A stretch of 43,404 nucleotides of DNA from Bacteroidota bacterium (GTDB taxonomy: Bacteria; Bacteroidota; Bacteroidia; Chitinophagales; Chitinophagaceae), in NCBI GenBank assembly GCA_013289175.1, contig JABDAN010000018.1, forward strand, positions 1 to 43,404, read 5' to 3'. Under the pieces are notes generated by a model that did no database searches, was not told the DNA's origin, and was given only the letters and a program-made list of their open reading frames with translations. A program made the translations under genes and the position numbers. Positions 33,026 through 42,249 of this stretch are shown here, in pieces; positions within the stretch are counted from its first letter, which is position 1; each line of letters opens with the position of its first letter.

Positions 33026-33877
33026 TTAACTGTTTAATTTAGCTAACGCTTTGAGGGAATTGTTGGCGAGATCCTGATAGGACTGCACTTCTTTTTTTAG
33101 TTTACTGTCGGGAAACCGGTCATTGAAATCGTTTACATCGGTCAGCACCTGTTCCAGTCTTGCTTTCTTCTTTTCTTCCAGGCTCTGAATGGCGTATAGA
33201 TATTCGGATTTTATGACATAGAGCTTATACTCGTCGCTGAACTGAGAATCCGGATAGGCATTCATCAGCAGGTTAAAGGTTAAAGCAGCTGCTTTCAGAT
33301 AAGCCGGATTGGTTTCACGAAGGTTGTAGTAGAGTTTTGCATTCTCAAAATCCTTTTCTTCCAGTTTCGCCCGGCATTTTTCAATGATTTCGGTAGCTTC
33401 CTTTACCTTATCGGAGTTGGGATGCTGGGCAATAAAGGCCTGCATGAAGCCCATGGCCTTGGTCGTATTGGTCTGATCCAATTGATACTTGGGGGATTGC
33501 TTATAAAAACAAAATGCCCGCATATAATCCATCTCATCCGCTTTCGGACTGTTGGGAAAGGCTTCTACAAAACCTTTAAAAAGGTTTTCGGCGTTGATAT
33601 AATCCTTCAGATAAAATGCACAATAAGCATATTTGTACCAGATGTCTTCAAAATGTTCTGACCCCTTCATGACCCGGTACAAATCATCATAGAGCATCTG
33701 AGCATGGTTATAGTCCTTGTTCAGGTAGTATTTTTCTGCCATCTGCAGTTTAAAGGTATAATCCGTGCTCTTCAGGATTTTATTGAAATTAGTGGGCTGA
33801 CCCTTGTCCGAGGCCTTAAAATAAGAGCAGGACGCCAGTACGGCCATCAGGGTAAATGAGAGGAAAAATTGTTTCAT
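33026..33877 (-). CDS. bamD: Outer-membrane assembly lipoprotein BamD
   Basis: 283 residues. The lipoprotein signal ends LASCSYFK (Cys17). Tetratricopeptide-like repeats follow: MAEKYYLNKDYNHAQMLYDDL (about 46), YCAFYLKDYINAENLFKGF (about 85), then FPNSPKADEMDYMRAF and FPDSKLKKEV near the end. BamD is the essential lipoprotein partner of BamA in inserting beta-barrel proteins. A TAATTTCG promoter-like box at 33886-33893 would start transcription only a few bases before the ATG. It leads the leftward bamD-rpoZ-coaBC-porD-DUF4296 cluster. Confidence 0.92.
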   Translation of the reverse strand: MKQFFLSFTLMAVLASCSYFKASDKGQPTNFNKILKSTDYTFKLQMAEKYYLNKDYNHAQMLYDDLYRVMKGSEHFEDIWYKYAYCAFYLKDYINAENLFKGFVEAFPNSPKADEMDYMRAFCFYKQSPKYQLDQTNTTKAMGFMQAFIAQHPNSDKVKEATEIIEKCRAKLEEKDFENAKLYYNLRETNPAYLKAAALTFNLLMNAYPDSQFSDEYKLYVIKSEYLYAIQSLEEKKKARLEQVLTDVNDFNDRFPDSKLKKEVQSYQDLANNSLKALAKLNS

Positions 33878-33973
33878 GAAGCCTGCGAAATTACAGTTTT
33901 TAGGTAAGAAACGAAAATAGGCGGTTTTTACGCCGTTTCATGGCCCATTTTGTTAAAATAAATGCATTATAAT

Positions 33974-34016
33974 AGCGAAGCCCCGTCCCGGATATTCACC
34001 GAAACGGGGCTTTGCT
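33974..34016 (-). terminator. Hairpin terminator after the OmpA-family gene
   Basis: A 13-base arm (33974-33986, containing GAAGCCCCGT) pairs with 34004-34016 (ACGGGGCTTTGCT) with one imperfect position. It lies 12 bases beyond the stop of the OmpA-family gene and is followed leftward by AT-rich sequence, though without a long U-tract. It separates that gene from bamD. Confidence 0.65.
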
Positions 34017-34027
34017 TCTTTCATAGT

Positions 34028-35728
34028 TTATTTCTTTCTGAGGTTCGGGTGTGGAGCAGGAACCGTGTTGGGTCCTTCTTCTCCCGTTCCATCTTTGACA
34101 TCAATGGTGTTTTCGTCTCCGCCGGTTTGTCCATATCGGAAGATGAACCGATCAGAGCTAACTCCTTCCTTCTCAACTAGGTATTTGATTACTTCGTTTA
34201 CACGATCCCAGCTAAGCTGCTGAGCGGATTTGCTGGATTCACCATAACCGATGACAGCGACTTTGCAGCCTGGGTTATTTCTCATTTTTTCAGCAATGGT
34301 AGAAGCCAGGGCTTTGCCGTCTTTGCTTAACGTCACAGACCTGCCTTTGAATACGATGCTGGGAAGGTCTCCGATAAAGCAACGGGTTTTACCGCCGGTT
34401 CCAATCGCCCCTGAATCCAGTCGGGCGTTGAGTTCCTTACAACAAGCCGGATCAGGACATTTACCCACCCCGTCCGCATCAACAGGTTGACACTGAGTAG
34501 GTGTAATGAGTTCCTTGTCCTTACAATCGGGAACACCATCCCCATCGGTATCGCGGCTTACCCCGTGGGTATCAACCGGACAGCCGGCGGGAGTATTGGG
34601 TTCATGATCAAATTGATCGGTCACACCGTCACCATCCGCATCATCCAAGATGGGTTTGGGCAGCTTCATATGACGGGGAGCGTTGATTTCGCTGTAAGCA
34701 TAATCCAATGGGTTGATCCACCAAAGGGGTTGAACGGCTGGTTTACCAATCGTAAGGTTATAGTTCAGGCCAAGGGATAGAAAATTGTAAGAATCATAAT
34801 CGCGGGTCATAGCATGGGAGTTGATATCCCCTGTTTCCTGCCATTCCTGCCCATCGAGTAGATCTGATTTAGTGATGGAAACCTTGTCTTCAATGGCAAT
34901 ATTGAATTTATCAGACAATTTGATTTCGATACCGGCACCCATCACCAACACCGGCCGGAAGGGCGTCCCGCCGAAAATGGTGGGCTGAGAGGGATCCCGC
35001 TGGGCTTCCGTTTCATAGGTATTGTCCATCATATTTTTCAGGGTAGTCTTGATGGCTTTGCGGTTGCCATAAGTAAATCCGCTGGCGCCGTATTGAGCTA
35101 CCACGGAATTAAAGTCATAAGGCGCTCCGTTGGCGTTGTCGTTGGTAAGATTGTAGAACGTGCTATAAGTCATCAACCCGAAACCACCCAGGACATAAAT
35201 GGCAATATTTGATTTTGCCCGGTGAAAACGAATGTTGTTGAGCGTGGCGATTCCTTCAAAAGCCAACTCCTGAATGGTTGATTTGTAGTTGTAAAATACC
35301 GCATCGTGGGCTGCGGCACTGTAATACTGACTGATTTGGGGGTTGGCTGCATAACCGGTGTAAGACGGTTGCCAGTTCAATCCCTTCATGGTCATATAAT
35401 CATACTCCAGGCGTAGGGAGAAAGTATAACCCAAGGCTTTTCTTGCATGAAGACCAAATCCAAAAGTGGGCAATTGTGAACGTACATCCCCTGAAATCGT
35501 TGAAAGACCACCCTTAACACCCAACTCCCATTGATTGCGGGGAAGAGCGGGAAAAGGGTAAGCATTATTTAAAAATTCATTGTGTTGTGGAATTCTCTTG
35601 GCAGGTATCAGTGATGAATCCCGGATATCGTAACTGTATGCACTCTCTGTCGTATTGTCCTGTGCGAAACTTTGTGAAAGAAAAGCCAATAAAAAACCAG
35701 CTAGTACCACGTACTTTTTTCCTATCAT
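34028..35728 (-). CDS. OmpA-family outer-membrane protein with TSP3-like calcium repeats
   Basis: 566 residues. The signal peptide MIGKKYVVLAGFLLAFLSQ ends at FAQ. An N-terminal beta-barrel-like region (about 60-330) is followed by Asp-rich repeats DADGDGVTDQFD and DTDGDGVPDCKD (about 363-410), typical calcium-binding thrombospondin type 3 repeats, with paired Cys. A C-terminal OmpA/MotB peptidoglycan-binding domain (about 440-545) includes NPGCKVAVIGYGE and SWDRVNEVIKYL. It links the outer membrane to the cell wall. ATG 35728 is used; 18 upstream in-frame codons fall in the promoter region. It is driven by a consensus promoter and ends at a hairpin, so it is monocistronic. Confidence 0.9.
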   Translation of the reverse strand: MIGKKYVVLAGFLLAFLSQSFAQDNTTESAYSYDIRDSSLIPAKRIPQHNEFLNNAYPFPALPRNQWELGVKGGLSTISGDVRSQLPTFGFGLHARKALGYTFSLRLEYDYMTMKGLNWQPSYTGYAANPQISQYYSAAAHDAVFYNYKSTIQELAFEGIATLNNIRFHRAKSNIAIYVLGGFGLMTYSTFYNLTNDNANGAPYDFNSVVAQYGASGFTYGNRKAIKTTLKNMMDNTYETEAQRDPSQPTIFGGTPFRPVLVMGAGIEIKLSDKFNIAIEDKVSITKSDLLDGQEWQETGDINSHAMTRDYDSYNFLSLGLNYNLTIGKPAVQPLWWINPLDYAYSEINAPRHMKLPKPILDDADGDGVTDQFDHEPNTPAGCPVDTHGVSRDTDGDGVPDCKDKELITPTQCQPVDADGVGKCPDPACCKELNARLDSGAIGTGGKTRCFIGDLPSIVFKGRSVTLSKDGKALASTIAEKMRNNPGCKVAVIGYGESSKSAQQLSWDRVNEVIKYLVEKEGVSSDRFIFRYGQTGGDENTIDVKDGTGEEGPNTVPAPHPNLRKK

Positions 35729-35779
35729 AAACTGAAGTTTGTATATAATGACTTGGTTAAAAACAATATCACACTTTAG

Positions 35780-35810
35780 CAAAAATATAAGTTAACCCTT
35801 AAATGGCAAA
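35780..35810 (-). promoter_or_regulatory. Promoter of the OmpA-family gene
   Basis: Read leftward: TTTG (35810-35807), 19 bases, TATTTTTG (35787-35780). Every fixed position of the Bacteroidota consensus TTTG-N19-TAnnTTTG matches. Predicted start is near 35774, giving a leader of about 45 bases. Confidence 0.75.
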
Positions 35811-35930
35811 TTTTTTATGTCAAAAGAAACTGGAAACCACAGAATTGTAGAGAATAATACCAGTTCTTCCACACGTATTCCGAGTATTTATATCCGCCGA
35901 AGGATAAAGTAGTAAATTGGCCGTCATTTT

Positions 35931-36895
35931 ATGAAATTAGCCCAATCATTGCTTCGGGATGAATTGATTGTTTTTGAAGATAAATTTCGGGAAGCGGTCA
36001 AATCCCAGACACCTTTGCTGGACCGGATCATGCGCTTTATTGTCAACCGAAAGGGTAAGCAGCTTCGCCCGATGTTTGTGTTTTTGTCCGCTCGACTCTG
36101 TGGCCCGGTGAATGAATCTACCTACCGGGCGGCATCCTTGGTTGAACTTTTGCATACGGCCACCCTCGTCCACGATGATGTGGTCGATGAGTCCCTGGAA
36201 AGAAGAGGTTTTTTTTTCTACCTACGCTTTGTGGAAAAAACAAAATATCTGTTTTGGTGGGGGACTACTTGCTGGCCAAGGGGTTACTCCTGTCTTTGGA
36301 CCACAACGATTTCAGGATTCTGCAACTCCTTTCGGGGGCGGTTCGCAAGATGAGTGAGGGCGAGTTGCTTCAGATCGAAAAAGCGCGAACCCTGAACCTG
36401 GAGGAATCGGTTTATTTTGAGATCATCCGAAACAAAACAGCTTCGCTATTGGCATCCTCCTGTGCCGCGGGCGTTTTTTCAACCAGCGCAGATGAAGCCA
36501 TCACCGAAAAACTCAGCCGGTTTGGAGAATCTGTCGGGATCGCCTTTCAGATCAAAGACGACTTATTTGACTACGGCGATGAGAAAACGGGAAAACCCTC
36601 GGGAAACGATCTGAAGGAAAAAAAACTGACCCTTCCCCTCATCTACACTTTGAATACCGTTTCAAAATCTCTTCGCCGGGAATTGATATATATCATCAAG
36701 AATCAAAACCGGGATCCTGAAAAGATCCGCTATGTCATTGGACAGGTGGTTGAAGCCGGCGGTATCCGGTATGCTACAGAAAAAATGAATGCCTACCGGG
36801 ATGAGGCTTTGAAGATACTTTATGAATTTGAGGACAGCAAAGTACGTGCTGCGCTGGAAGAACTGGTGCGGTTTACAACAGACAGAAAATTTTAA
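35931..36895 (+). pseudogene. ispB: Polyprenyl diphosphate synthase broken by two homopolymer frameshifts
   Basis: Joined, the pieces give about 320 residues of a trans-polyprenyl (octaprenyl/heptaprenyl-type) synthase. The first aspartate-rich motif HDDVVDESLERRG is in the first frame, VGDYLLAKG and the second motif QIKDDLFDYGDE in another. The frame is lost at a run of nine T (36209-36217) and again at a run of six A (36235-36240); removing one T and one A restores one continuous frame with LWKNKISVLVGDY intact. The enzyme makes the isoprenoid tail of menaquinone, normally essential. Two indels within 30 bases, both in homopolymers, fit assembly or sequencing errors as well as true decay. 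The gene is divergent from the OmpA gene. Confidence 0.85.
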
Positions 36896-36994
36896 TCCGC
36901 AGCACCATCGGTCGACCGGTGCTCCGAGGATGCCTGTTTGATGGCAGATTTCCAACACCCCAAAAACCGACCAACAACCCGCCAATCTTCGACG

Positions 36995-38698
36995 ATGATC
37001 AAACGGTGGAAACTGACAGAAACCAACGAACAAAAAGTGCAGGCCCTTGCAGCCGAACTCAAGGTCCATCCCTTGGTGAGCCGCATCCTGAACGGACGGG
37101 GTATAGAAACTTTTGAAGAAGCCAGGAAATATTTTCGTCCTGATCTTTCCCAGTTGCACGATCCCTGGCTGATGAAAGACATGCAACAGGCGGTCGACCG
37201 CATTCTAAGCGCCGTCCACAGAAAAGAAAAAATCCTGGTTTTCGGAGACTACGATGTGGATGGTACCAGCTCGGTTGCGATGATGTACCAAATGCTGCAT
37301 ACAATCCATGATCCAACCCATATCGATTTTTATATCCCTCACCGGCACCGGGAAGGTTATGGAATATCCAGGACCGGCATTGACTTTGCAATCGAGCAGG
37401 GGTTCGGTTTAATTATTTCAGTGGATTGCGGAATCAAATCCATTGACTTGGTCGGATATGCAAAAGATCACGGCATTGATTTTATTGTTTGTGATCACCA
37501 CCTGCCGGATAACCAACTGCCTCCGGCGGTGGCCATTCTCAATCCCAAACAACCAGGTTGCCTTTATCCCTATAAAGAACTCTGCGGATGCGGTGTCGCA
37601 TACAAACTCGTTACAGCAGTCTGCAGGACCCTTGGGCTTGCGGATGAAAACTTCCTGGTTTATCTGGACCTGGTAGCCATCGCCATCGGCGCGGACGTGG
37701 TCCCGATGACGGGTGAAAACCGCGCCCTTTGTTTTCTCGGATTGAAAAAAATCAATGAAAATCCAAATCATGGGATTGCGGCCCTGATGAGTCTGAGTGG
37801 CATTCAAGCTCCTGTATCGATCCGGTCCCTGGTATTTACCATCGCCCCCAGGGTGAATGCAGCAGGAAGAATGGACGACGCCAGGAAGGCCGTGCAGATG
37901 TTTGTCGCTCAAACCTACCAGGAAGCACTCTTATATGCTCATTTACTCCACGCCGATAATGCTGATCGCCGGGAAACAGATTCCAATATTACCGAAGAAG
38001 CCCTTGCCCTCATTGAAGGAAATGAAACCTTGCGAAACCGGAAATCAACTGTTTTGTATCAATCACACTGGCACAAGGGCGTGGTGGGCATTGTTGCCTC
38101 CCGCCTGATCGAAAAATATTATCGTCCCACCATCGTATTGACACAAAGCGGTGAATTGGCAAGCGGAAGTGCCCGCAGTGTGCCGGGATTTAATTTGTAC
38201 GAAGCCCTGCATGCCTGCCGCGAATACCTGTTGGGATACGGAGGCCATTTTGCAGCAGCCGGTATGACCCTGAATCCTGAGAATCTGGAAAATTTCAGCA
38301 GAAAGTTTGAAGAAGTGGTCTCCCAAACCATTGATCCGCGTTTTCTGATTCCGGAACTGCAAGTAGATGCCATTGCCCGGTTTACAGACCTTGATTTTCA
38401 GCTTTTCCGGATCATCGAACAGATGGAACCCTTCGGTCCGGAAAACAGCAAACCGGTCTTGGTTTCAAAGGGGGTAAAGAATACAGGATATTCAAAACTA
38501 TTAAAGGAAAAACATCTCCGGTTGTTTTTGCAGCAGGACGAGGTGATTATCTCAGCCATCGGTTTTAACATGGCAGACAAGTGGCCCCTCCTGGAGTCAG
38601 GTCAGCTCCTGGATATTGCCTATAACCTGGAAGTCAATGAATGGAACGGCGAAAAAAATCTGCAACTAAAAATGGTGGATATCAAAGTTCATGCGTAA
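36995..38698 (+). CDS. recJ: Single-strand-specific exonuclease RecJ
   Basis: 567 residues. DHH-family phosphoesterase motifs: GDYDVDGTSS (about 84-93) and CDHHLP (about 166-171) supply metal ligands, with SVDCGIKS between. The DHHA1 part has GYGGHFAAAGMTL (about 400-412), followed by an OB-fold region (about 440-560). It degrades single-stranded DNA 5' to 3' in recombination, mismatch and base excision repair. ATG 36995 (MIKRWKL) is chosen; the frame is open to 36938 with residues lacking family likeness. It lies 99 bases downstream of the polyprenyl synthase on the same strand. Confidence 0.95.
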   Translation: MIKRWKLTETNEQKVQALAAELKVHPLVSRILNGRGIETFEEARKYFRPDLSQLHDPWLMKDMQQAVDRILSAVHRKEKILVFGDYDVDGTSSVAMMYQMLHTIHDPTHIDFYIPHRHREGYGISRTGIDFAIEQGFGLIISVDCGIKSIDLVGYAKDHGIDFIVCDHHLPDNQLPPAVAILNPKQPGCLYPYKELCGCGVAYKLVTAVCRTLGLADENFLVYLDLVAIAIGADVVPMTGENRALCFLGLKKINENPNHGIAALMSLSGIQAPVSIRSLVFTIAPRVNAAGRMDDARKAVQMFVAQTYQEALLYAHLLHADNADRRETDSNITEEALALIEGNETLRNRKSTVLYQSHWHKGVVGIVASRLIEKYYRPTIVLTQSGELASGSARSVPGFNLYEALHACREYLLGYGGHFAAAGMTLNPENLENFSRKFEEVVSQTIDPRFLIPELQVDAIARFTDLDFQLFRIIEQMEPFGPENSKPVLVSKGVKNTGYSKLLKEKHLRLFLQQDEVIISAIGFNMADKWPLLESGQLLDIAYNLEVNEWNGEKNLQLKMVDIKVHA

Positions 38699-38854
38699 AT
38701 CCTCCGGACTCCCTTTGGTATTCACTGATCGATTGAACACATTGCCATCAATCCCCATCCTTTTGTCGATACACACTATGGATTGCAATGCATGTTTTGA
38801 ATCCCCGGAAAGGGGGCTCTTAAAATCAGGTATGGAACCCTAATCCCCCCATTG

Positions 38855-40702
38855 TTACGCCTCGATGATCAGGGAACTTTTTTTATTTTCAATCAGGTCC
38901 ACACTGCGCTGAATAAAATTGGTGAGCTCCACCCCTTTTAAAAGTCCCTGGCTGAGCAGGGCGAGGTCGGCCAGATTGTGTATGAGTTTTTGCTGCTTAT
39001 CCTGATCGGTTTCTCCCAGCAGATTGGGATAGATGGGATGATTGCCATTCACCGTCAGGGTGACTTCATCTGGCATGTTCGCGTAAAAAGCGCCCATACC
39101 GCCATTGAGTGAAGCCATGTCTTTCATGCGCCGCATAAATTCTGGCCGGGTAGCGACCACAGGCATCGCATCCGCACTCAGCCCTTTTACTTCAACGGTG
39201 ACATGCAGGGAAGGAATATTAACTGCAAACAACGATTTTAATTTTTCAACATCGTCCTTGCCGAGAACGGTTTCCCGGTCATCCTGTTTATCAATTAGGT
39301 TGTCCACCACTTCGCTGTCTACCCGGGTAAAATGAACATTTTCCCATTTCATTTCCATCTGGTTGATAAATCCTGCATCTACGATGGTTTCCAGTTTTAC
39401 GACCCGGTATCCTTTTTCGCGGGCTGCCCGGATATAACTATCCTGTTGAACCGGATTGCTGGAGTAGATGATCACCAGCTTGCCATCTTTATTTTTCTGT
39501 AAGGCCTCTGTGGCTACAGTATATTCTTCCAATGTATAAAACCGGGAGCCATCGGTGTCTTCCATGATGTGGAACTTGTTGGCTTTTTCCAGAAATTTAT
39601 CGTCGGTCATCATGCCGTATTTGACAAACAGTCCGAGGCTTTCCCATTTCTCCTCATATTCCTTTCTTTCCTTGGTGAAAATTTCCTCGAGTTTGTCGGC
39701 AACTTTCTTGGTGATGTGGTTATTGATTTTCTTAACATTGGGATCACCCTGCAAATAACTGCGGCTCACATTTAAAGGAATATCGGGACTATCGATGACA
39801 CCCTGCAGCAACATCAGAAATTCGGGAACAATGTCTTTTACCTCATCGGTCACAAAGACCTGGTTGCTGTACAATTGTATTTTGTCTTTCTGAATTTCAT
39901 AACTCTGTTTGATTTTGGGGAAATACAGGATCCCGGTGAGGTTGAAGGGATAATCCACGTTCAGGTGAATCCAGAACAAGGGGGCTTCGTTGAAGGGATA
40001 TAGTTCTTTATAGAAATCCTGATAATCCTGGGGCGTGAGTTCGCTGGGTTTTCTCATCCAGGCTGGACGGGTGTTGTTGATTTGTTTTTCTTCAAAAAAG
40101 ACGGGGATGGGCAGAAAACGACAAAATTTTTCCAGAATGTGGCGGATCCGGGTCTCATCCAGAAATTCAGCAGAATCCTCCGAAATATGCAACACAACGT
40201 CTGTACCCCTTTGCGTTTTCTGCGTTTCTTCCAGGGTAAACTCGGGACTGCCGTCGCATACCCATTTTACGGCCGGACTGTCCTCTTTATAAGACTTGGA
40301 AATGACTTCCACCTGGCTGCTGACCATAAAGGCAGAATAAAATCCCAGGCCGAACTTGCCGATAATGGCATTTTCGTTCTGCCCCTTGTATTTATTGACA
40401 AACTCTTCGGCACCCGAAAGGGCTACCTGATTGAGGTATTTATCCACTTCTTCACCCGTCATACCGATACCCTGGTCTGAAACGGTAATGGTTTTGGCTT
40501 CCTTATCCAGTTTTACCTGAATGGCCAACTCCCCGATTTCGCCCTTGGCTTCTCCAATCGACGAAAGGGTCTTGATTTTTTGTGACGCATCTACAGCGTT
40601 GCTAATCAACTCTCTAAGAAATATTTCATGGTCACTGTATAAAAATTTCTTGATAATCGGGAAGATGTTCTCTGTTTGTACCCGGATGCTTCCTTTTTGC
40701 AT
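38855..40702 (-). CDS. htpG: Chaperone protein HtpG (bacterial Hsp90)
   Basis: 615 residues. The N-terminal GHKL ATPase domain has FLRELISNAVDAS (about 29-41), SDQGIGMTGEE and GKFGLGFYSAFMVS (about 116-129). The middle domain includes YFPKIKQSYE and VFVTDEVKDIVPEFL, followed by GVIDSPDIPLNVSR with the catalytic-loop Arg, and a C-terminal dimerisation domain with RRMKDMASLNG and GETDQDKQQKLIHNLADLALL. NAVDAS has Val where Ser or Leu is more common. ATG 40702 (MQKGSIRVQTE) matches the family start; the frame is open 13 codons more. Monocistronic; divergent from rpsF. Confidence 0.96.
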   Translation of the reverse strand: MQKGSIRVQTENIFPIIKKFLYSDHEIFLRELISNAVDASQKIKTLSSIGEAKGEIGELAIQVKLDKEAKTITVSDQGIGMTGEEVDKYLNQVALSGAEEFVNKYKGQNENAIIGKFGLGFYSAFMVSSQVEVISKSYKEDSPAVKWVCDGSPEFTLEETQKTQRGTDVVLHISEDSAEFLDETRIRHILEKFCRFLPIPVFFEEKQINNTRPAWMRKPSELTPQDYQDFYKELYPFNEAPLFWIHLNVDYPFNLTGILYFPKIKQSYEIQKDKIQLYSNQVFVTDEVKDIVPEFLMLLQGVIDSPDIPLNVSRSYLQGDPNVKKINNHITKKVADKLEEIFTKERKEYEEKWESLGLFVKYGMMTDDKFLEKANKFHIMEDTDGSRFYTLEEYTVATEALQKNKDGKLVIIYSSNPVQQDSYIRAAREKGYRVVKLETIVDAGFINQMEMKWENVHFTRVDSEVVDNLIDKQDDRETVLGKDDVEKLKSLFAVNIPSLHVTVEVKGLSADAMPVVATRPEFMRRMKDMASLNGGMGAFYANMPDEVTLTVNGNHPIYPNLLGETDQDKQQKLIHNLADLALLSQGLLKGVELTNFIQRSVDLIENKKSSLIIEA

Positions 40703-40851
40703 GTTCGCTGTTTTACGCTTGCCACTCAAACGCAGTGCCATTTGCCCGCTTGCTGACAGGATGACTGTCCGGGGACCGGTCCCGTCCCCGGGGTCCTAAA
40801 ATCAGGGGACTTGGGAAGGGGGATGGCTTGAAGGACACCGGAAATCCTTTC

Positions 40852-40879
40852 ACTATTTGGTCAAAAAGCACTACTTTCG
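40852..40879 (+). promoter_or_regulatory. Possible promoter of rpsF-rpsR-rplI
   Basis: TACTTTCG at 40872-40879 matches TAnnTTTG at five of six fixed positions. A -33 TTTC-like sequence at the usual distance is weak. The start would be near 40885, about 30 bases before the rpsF ATG. The same TAnnTTCG variant is seen before small RNA B, bamD and the class IV aminotransferase. Confidence 0.45.
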
Positions 40880-40915
40880 CAGCCCAATTAATTTTTTTAA
40901 AACAAAATCAGGGAA

Positions 40916-41269
40916 ATGAACAATTATGAATTGATGGTGATTTTTACCCCTGTGCTGTCTGAGGAGGACTATAAAGCCGCCCAGAACAAATTCACGGCCT
41001 TCGTTAAAGAAAACGGTGGCAAAGTGATGCACGACAATCCCTGGGGTCTGAAATCACTGGCGTACCCCATCCAGAAAAAAACCACTGGTTTATACTGGGT
41101 AATGGAATACAGTGCGCCATCCGACTTCAATGAGAAACTGAAAATTCAGATTCTCCGCGACGAAACCGTGTTACGTTTCATGGCGACCAAACTCGATAAA
41201 TACGCCGTCGAGTACAATGCCAGAAAGAGAAGTGGTGTACCTACAGGAACAGAAAAAGCGGAGGCATAA
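40916..41269 (+). CDS. rpsF: 30S ribosomal protein S6
   Basis: 117 residues. The start [19 protein letters not shown] and the segment [25 protein letters not shown] are diagnostic of bS6, a ferredoxin-like protein that binds 16S rRNA together with S18 in the platform of the small subunit. [17 protein letters not shown] follows, and the C-terminus is a short Glu/Lys tail. It is the first gene of the S6-S18-L9 operon; the usual ssb gene between S6 and S18 is absent, as in many Bacteroidota. rpsR starts 3 bases after the stop. Confidence 0.96.
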   Translation: MNNYELMVIFTPVLSEEDYKAAQNKFTAFVKENGGKVMHDNPWGLKSLAYPIQKKTTGLYWVMEYSAPSDFNEKLKIQILRDETVLRFMATKLDKYAVEYNARKRSGVPTGTEKAEA

Positions 41270-41271
41270 TC

Positions 41272-41538
41272 ATGGCAAAGACCAACGAGATCAAATATCT
41301 GACCGCAATCAAGACCCAGCAAAGGGCTAAAAAATTCTGCCGTTTCAAAAAATATCACATTCGTTATGTGGATTATAAAGACGGTGAATTCCTGAAAAAA
41401 TTTCTGAACGAACAAGGTAAAATGTTGCCGCGCCGCATCACAGGTAATTCCCTGAAATACCAGCGTAAAGTGGCCGATGCCATCAAGAAAGCCAGACAGA
41501 TGGCCATTCTGCCTTACGTAACAGATTTATTTAAGTAA
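41272..41538 (+). CDS. rpsR: 30S ribosomal protein S18
   Basis: 88 residues, full length for bS18. It contains [16 protein letters not shown] (about 23-38), then [19 protein letters not shown]-like residues, and [18 protein letters not shown] near the end, the characteristic rRNA-binding core. It forms a heterodimer with S6 in the small-subunit platform. It sits between rpsF and rplI (34 bases to the latter), all rightward, and ends at the hairpin after rplI. Confidence 0.96.
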   Translation: MAKTNEIKYLTAIKTQQRAKKFCRFKKYHIRYVDYKDGEFLKKFLNEQGKMLPRRITGNSLKYQRKVADAIKKARQMAILPYVTDLFK

Positions 41539-41572
41539 TACCCTCGGTTTTGCCGAGATCAAATAAGTAATA

Positions 41573-42019
41573 ATGGAAATCATTTTGATTCAGGACGTGG
41601 ATAACTTAGGCGCCGCCCATGAAAAGGTGAACGTTAAAAACGGGTATGCACGCAACTTCCTGATTCCGCAAAAAAAGGCAATTGAAGCCAGTCCTTCCAA
41701 CCTCAAACAGCTGGATGAGAAAATCAAGCAGCAGAAAAAGAAGGAAGAAAAACTGCTGGCCGAAGTCAACAAAGTCATCGAAGTGCTCAAAGCTTCTCCG
41801 TTGAAAATTGGTGCCAAAACCGGTACCAGTGGGAAGATTTTTGGAAGCGTGACTTCTGTACAACTGGCACGGGCCATCCGCGACCAGAAGGGATATGAAA
41901 TCGACCGTCGCCGGATCCACATTCTTTCAGAAGTGAAGGAACTGGGATCCTTTAAGGCCAAAGTAGATTTTGGTCATGGCAACGAAACCGAAGTTGATTT
42001 TGAGGTAACGGCCGAATAA
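41573..42019 (+). CDS. rplI: 50S ribosomal protein L9
   Basis: 148 residues. The N-terminal rRNA-binding domain MEIILIQDVDNLGAAHEKVNV with VKNGYARNFLIPQKKA (about 21-36) is followed by the long exposed connecting helix (about 41-75) rich in Lys/Glu/Gln and the C-terminal domain with GKIFGSVTSVQLARAI. Lateral L1-stalk-base protein that affects frame maintenance. Last gene of the S6-S18-L9 operon; a strong terminator starts 20 bases after its stop. Confidence 0.97.
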   Translation: MEIILIQDVDNLGAAHEKVNVKNGYARNFLIPQKKAIEASPSNLKQLDEKIKQQKKKEEKLLAEVNKVIEVLKASPLKIGAKTGTSGKIFGSVTSVQLARAIRDQKGYEIDRRRIHILSEVKELGSFKAKVDFGHGNETEVDFEVTAE

Positions 42020-42038
42020 ACCCGGTTTGTCTATATTG

Positions 42039-42071
42039 AACCTCTCCAGCCCCGGCAGGAGAGGTTTTTTT
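42039..42071 (+). terminator. Rho-independent terminator of the S6-S18-L9 operon
   Basis: Arms AACCTCTCC (42039-42047) and GGAGAGGTT (42058-42066) pair perfectly over 9 bp with a 10-base loop and run into seven T ending at 42071. Confidence 0.88.
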
Positions 42072-42249
42072 GTTTTCCGGGCCCTCGGATCAGGCCCACA
42101 AAATTTTGGAAGTTATAAAAATTCCTATCTTTACAATTGCCCTGTTATTCTAGTTATAAGCTGTGCTGGTGCGTTCCTTCAGGTAGTAACTCAGTTCATT
42201 GTAGCTACGATATGCAGCGTCGTTTTAATCATTTTTTAATTTTTGCACA
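42072..42249 (+). promoter_or_regulatory. Promoter and long leader of the RRM gene
   Basis: TATCTTTA at 42126-42133 (five of six fixed positions of the -7 box) and a TTTTG at 42104-42108 give a likely start near 42139. That leaves a 5' leader of about 110 bases, long for this genome, ending in the A/T-rich stretch CATTTTTTAATTTTTGCACA just before the ATG. Long leaders before RNA-binding cold-shock-type genes often carry temperature-responsive or autoregulatory structure; none is proven here. Confidence 0.45.

Noticed and set aside
36209-36240. Programmed ribosomal frameshifting in the polyprenyl synthase
   Set aside because: Two separate shifts would be needed within 30 bases and no stimulatory structure is evident; sequencing error or mutation is simpler.
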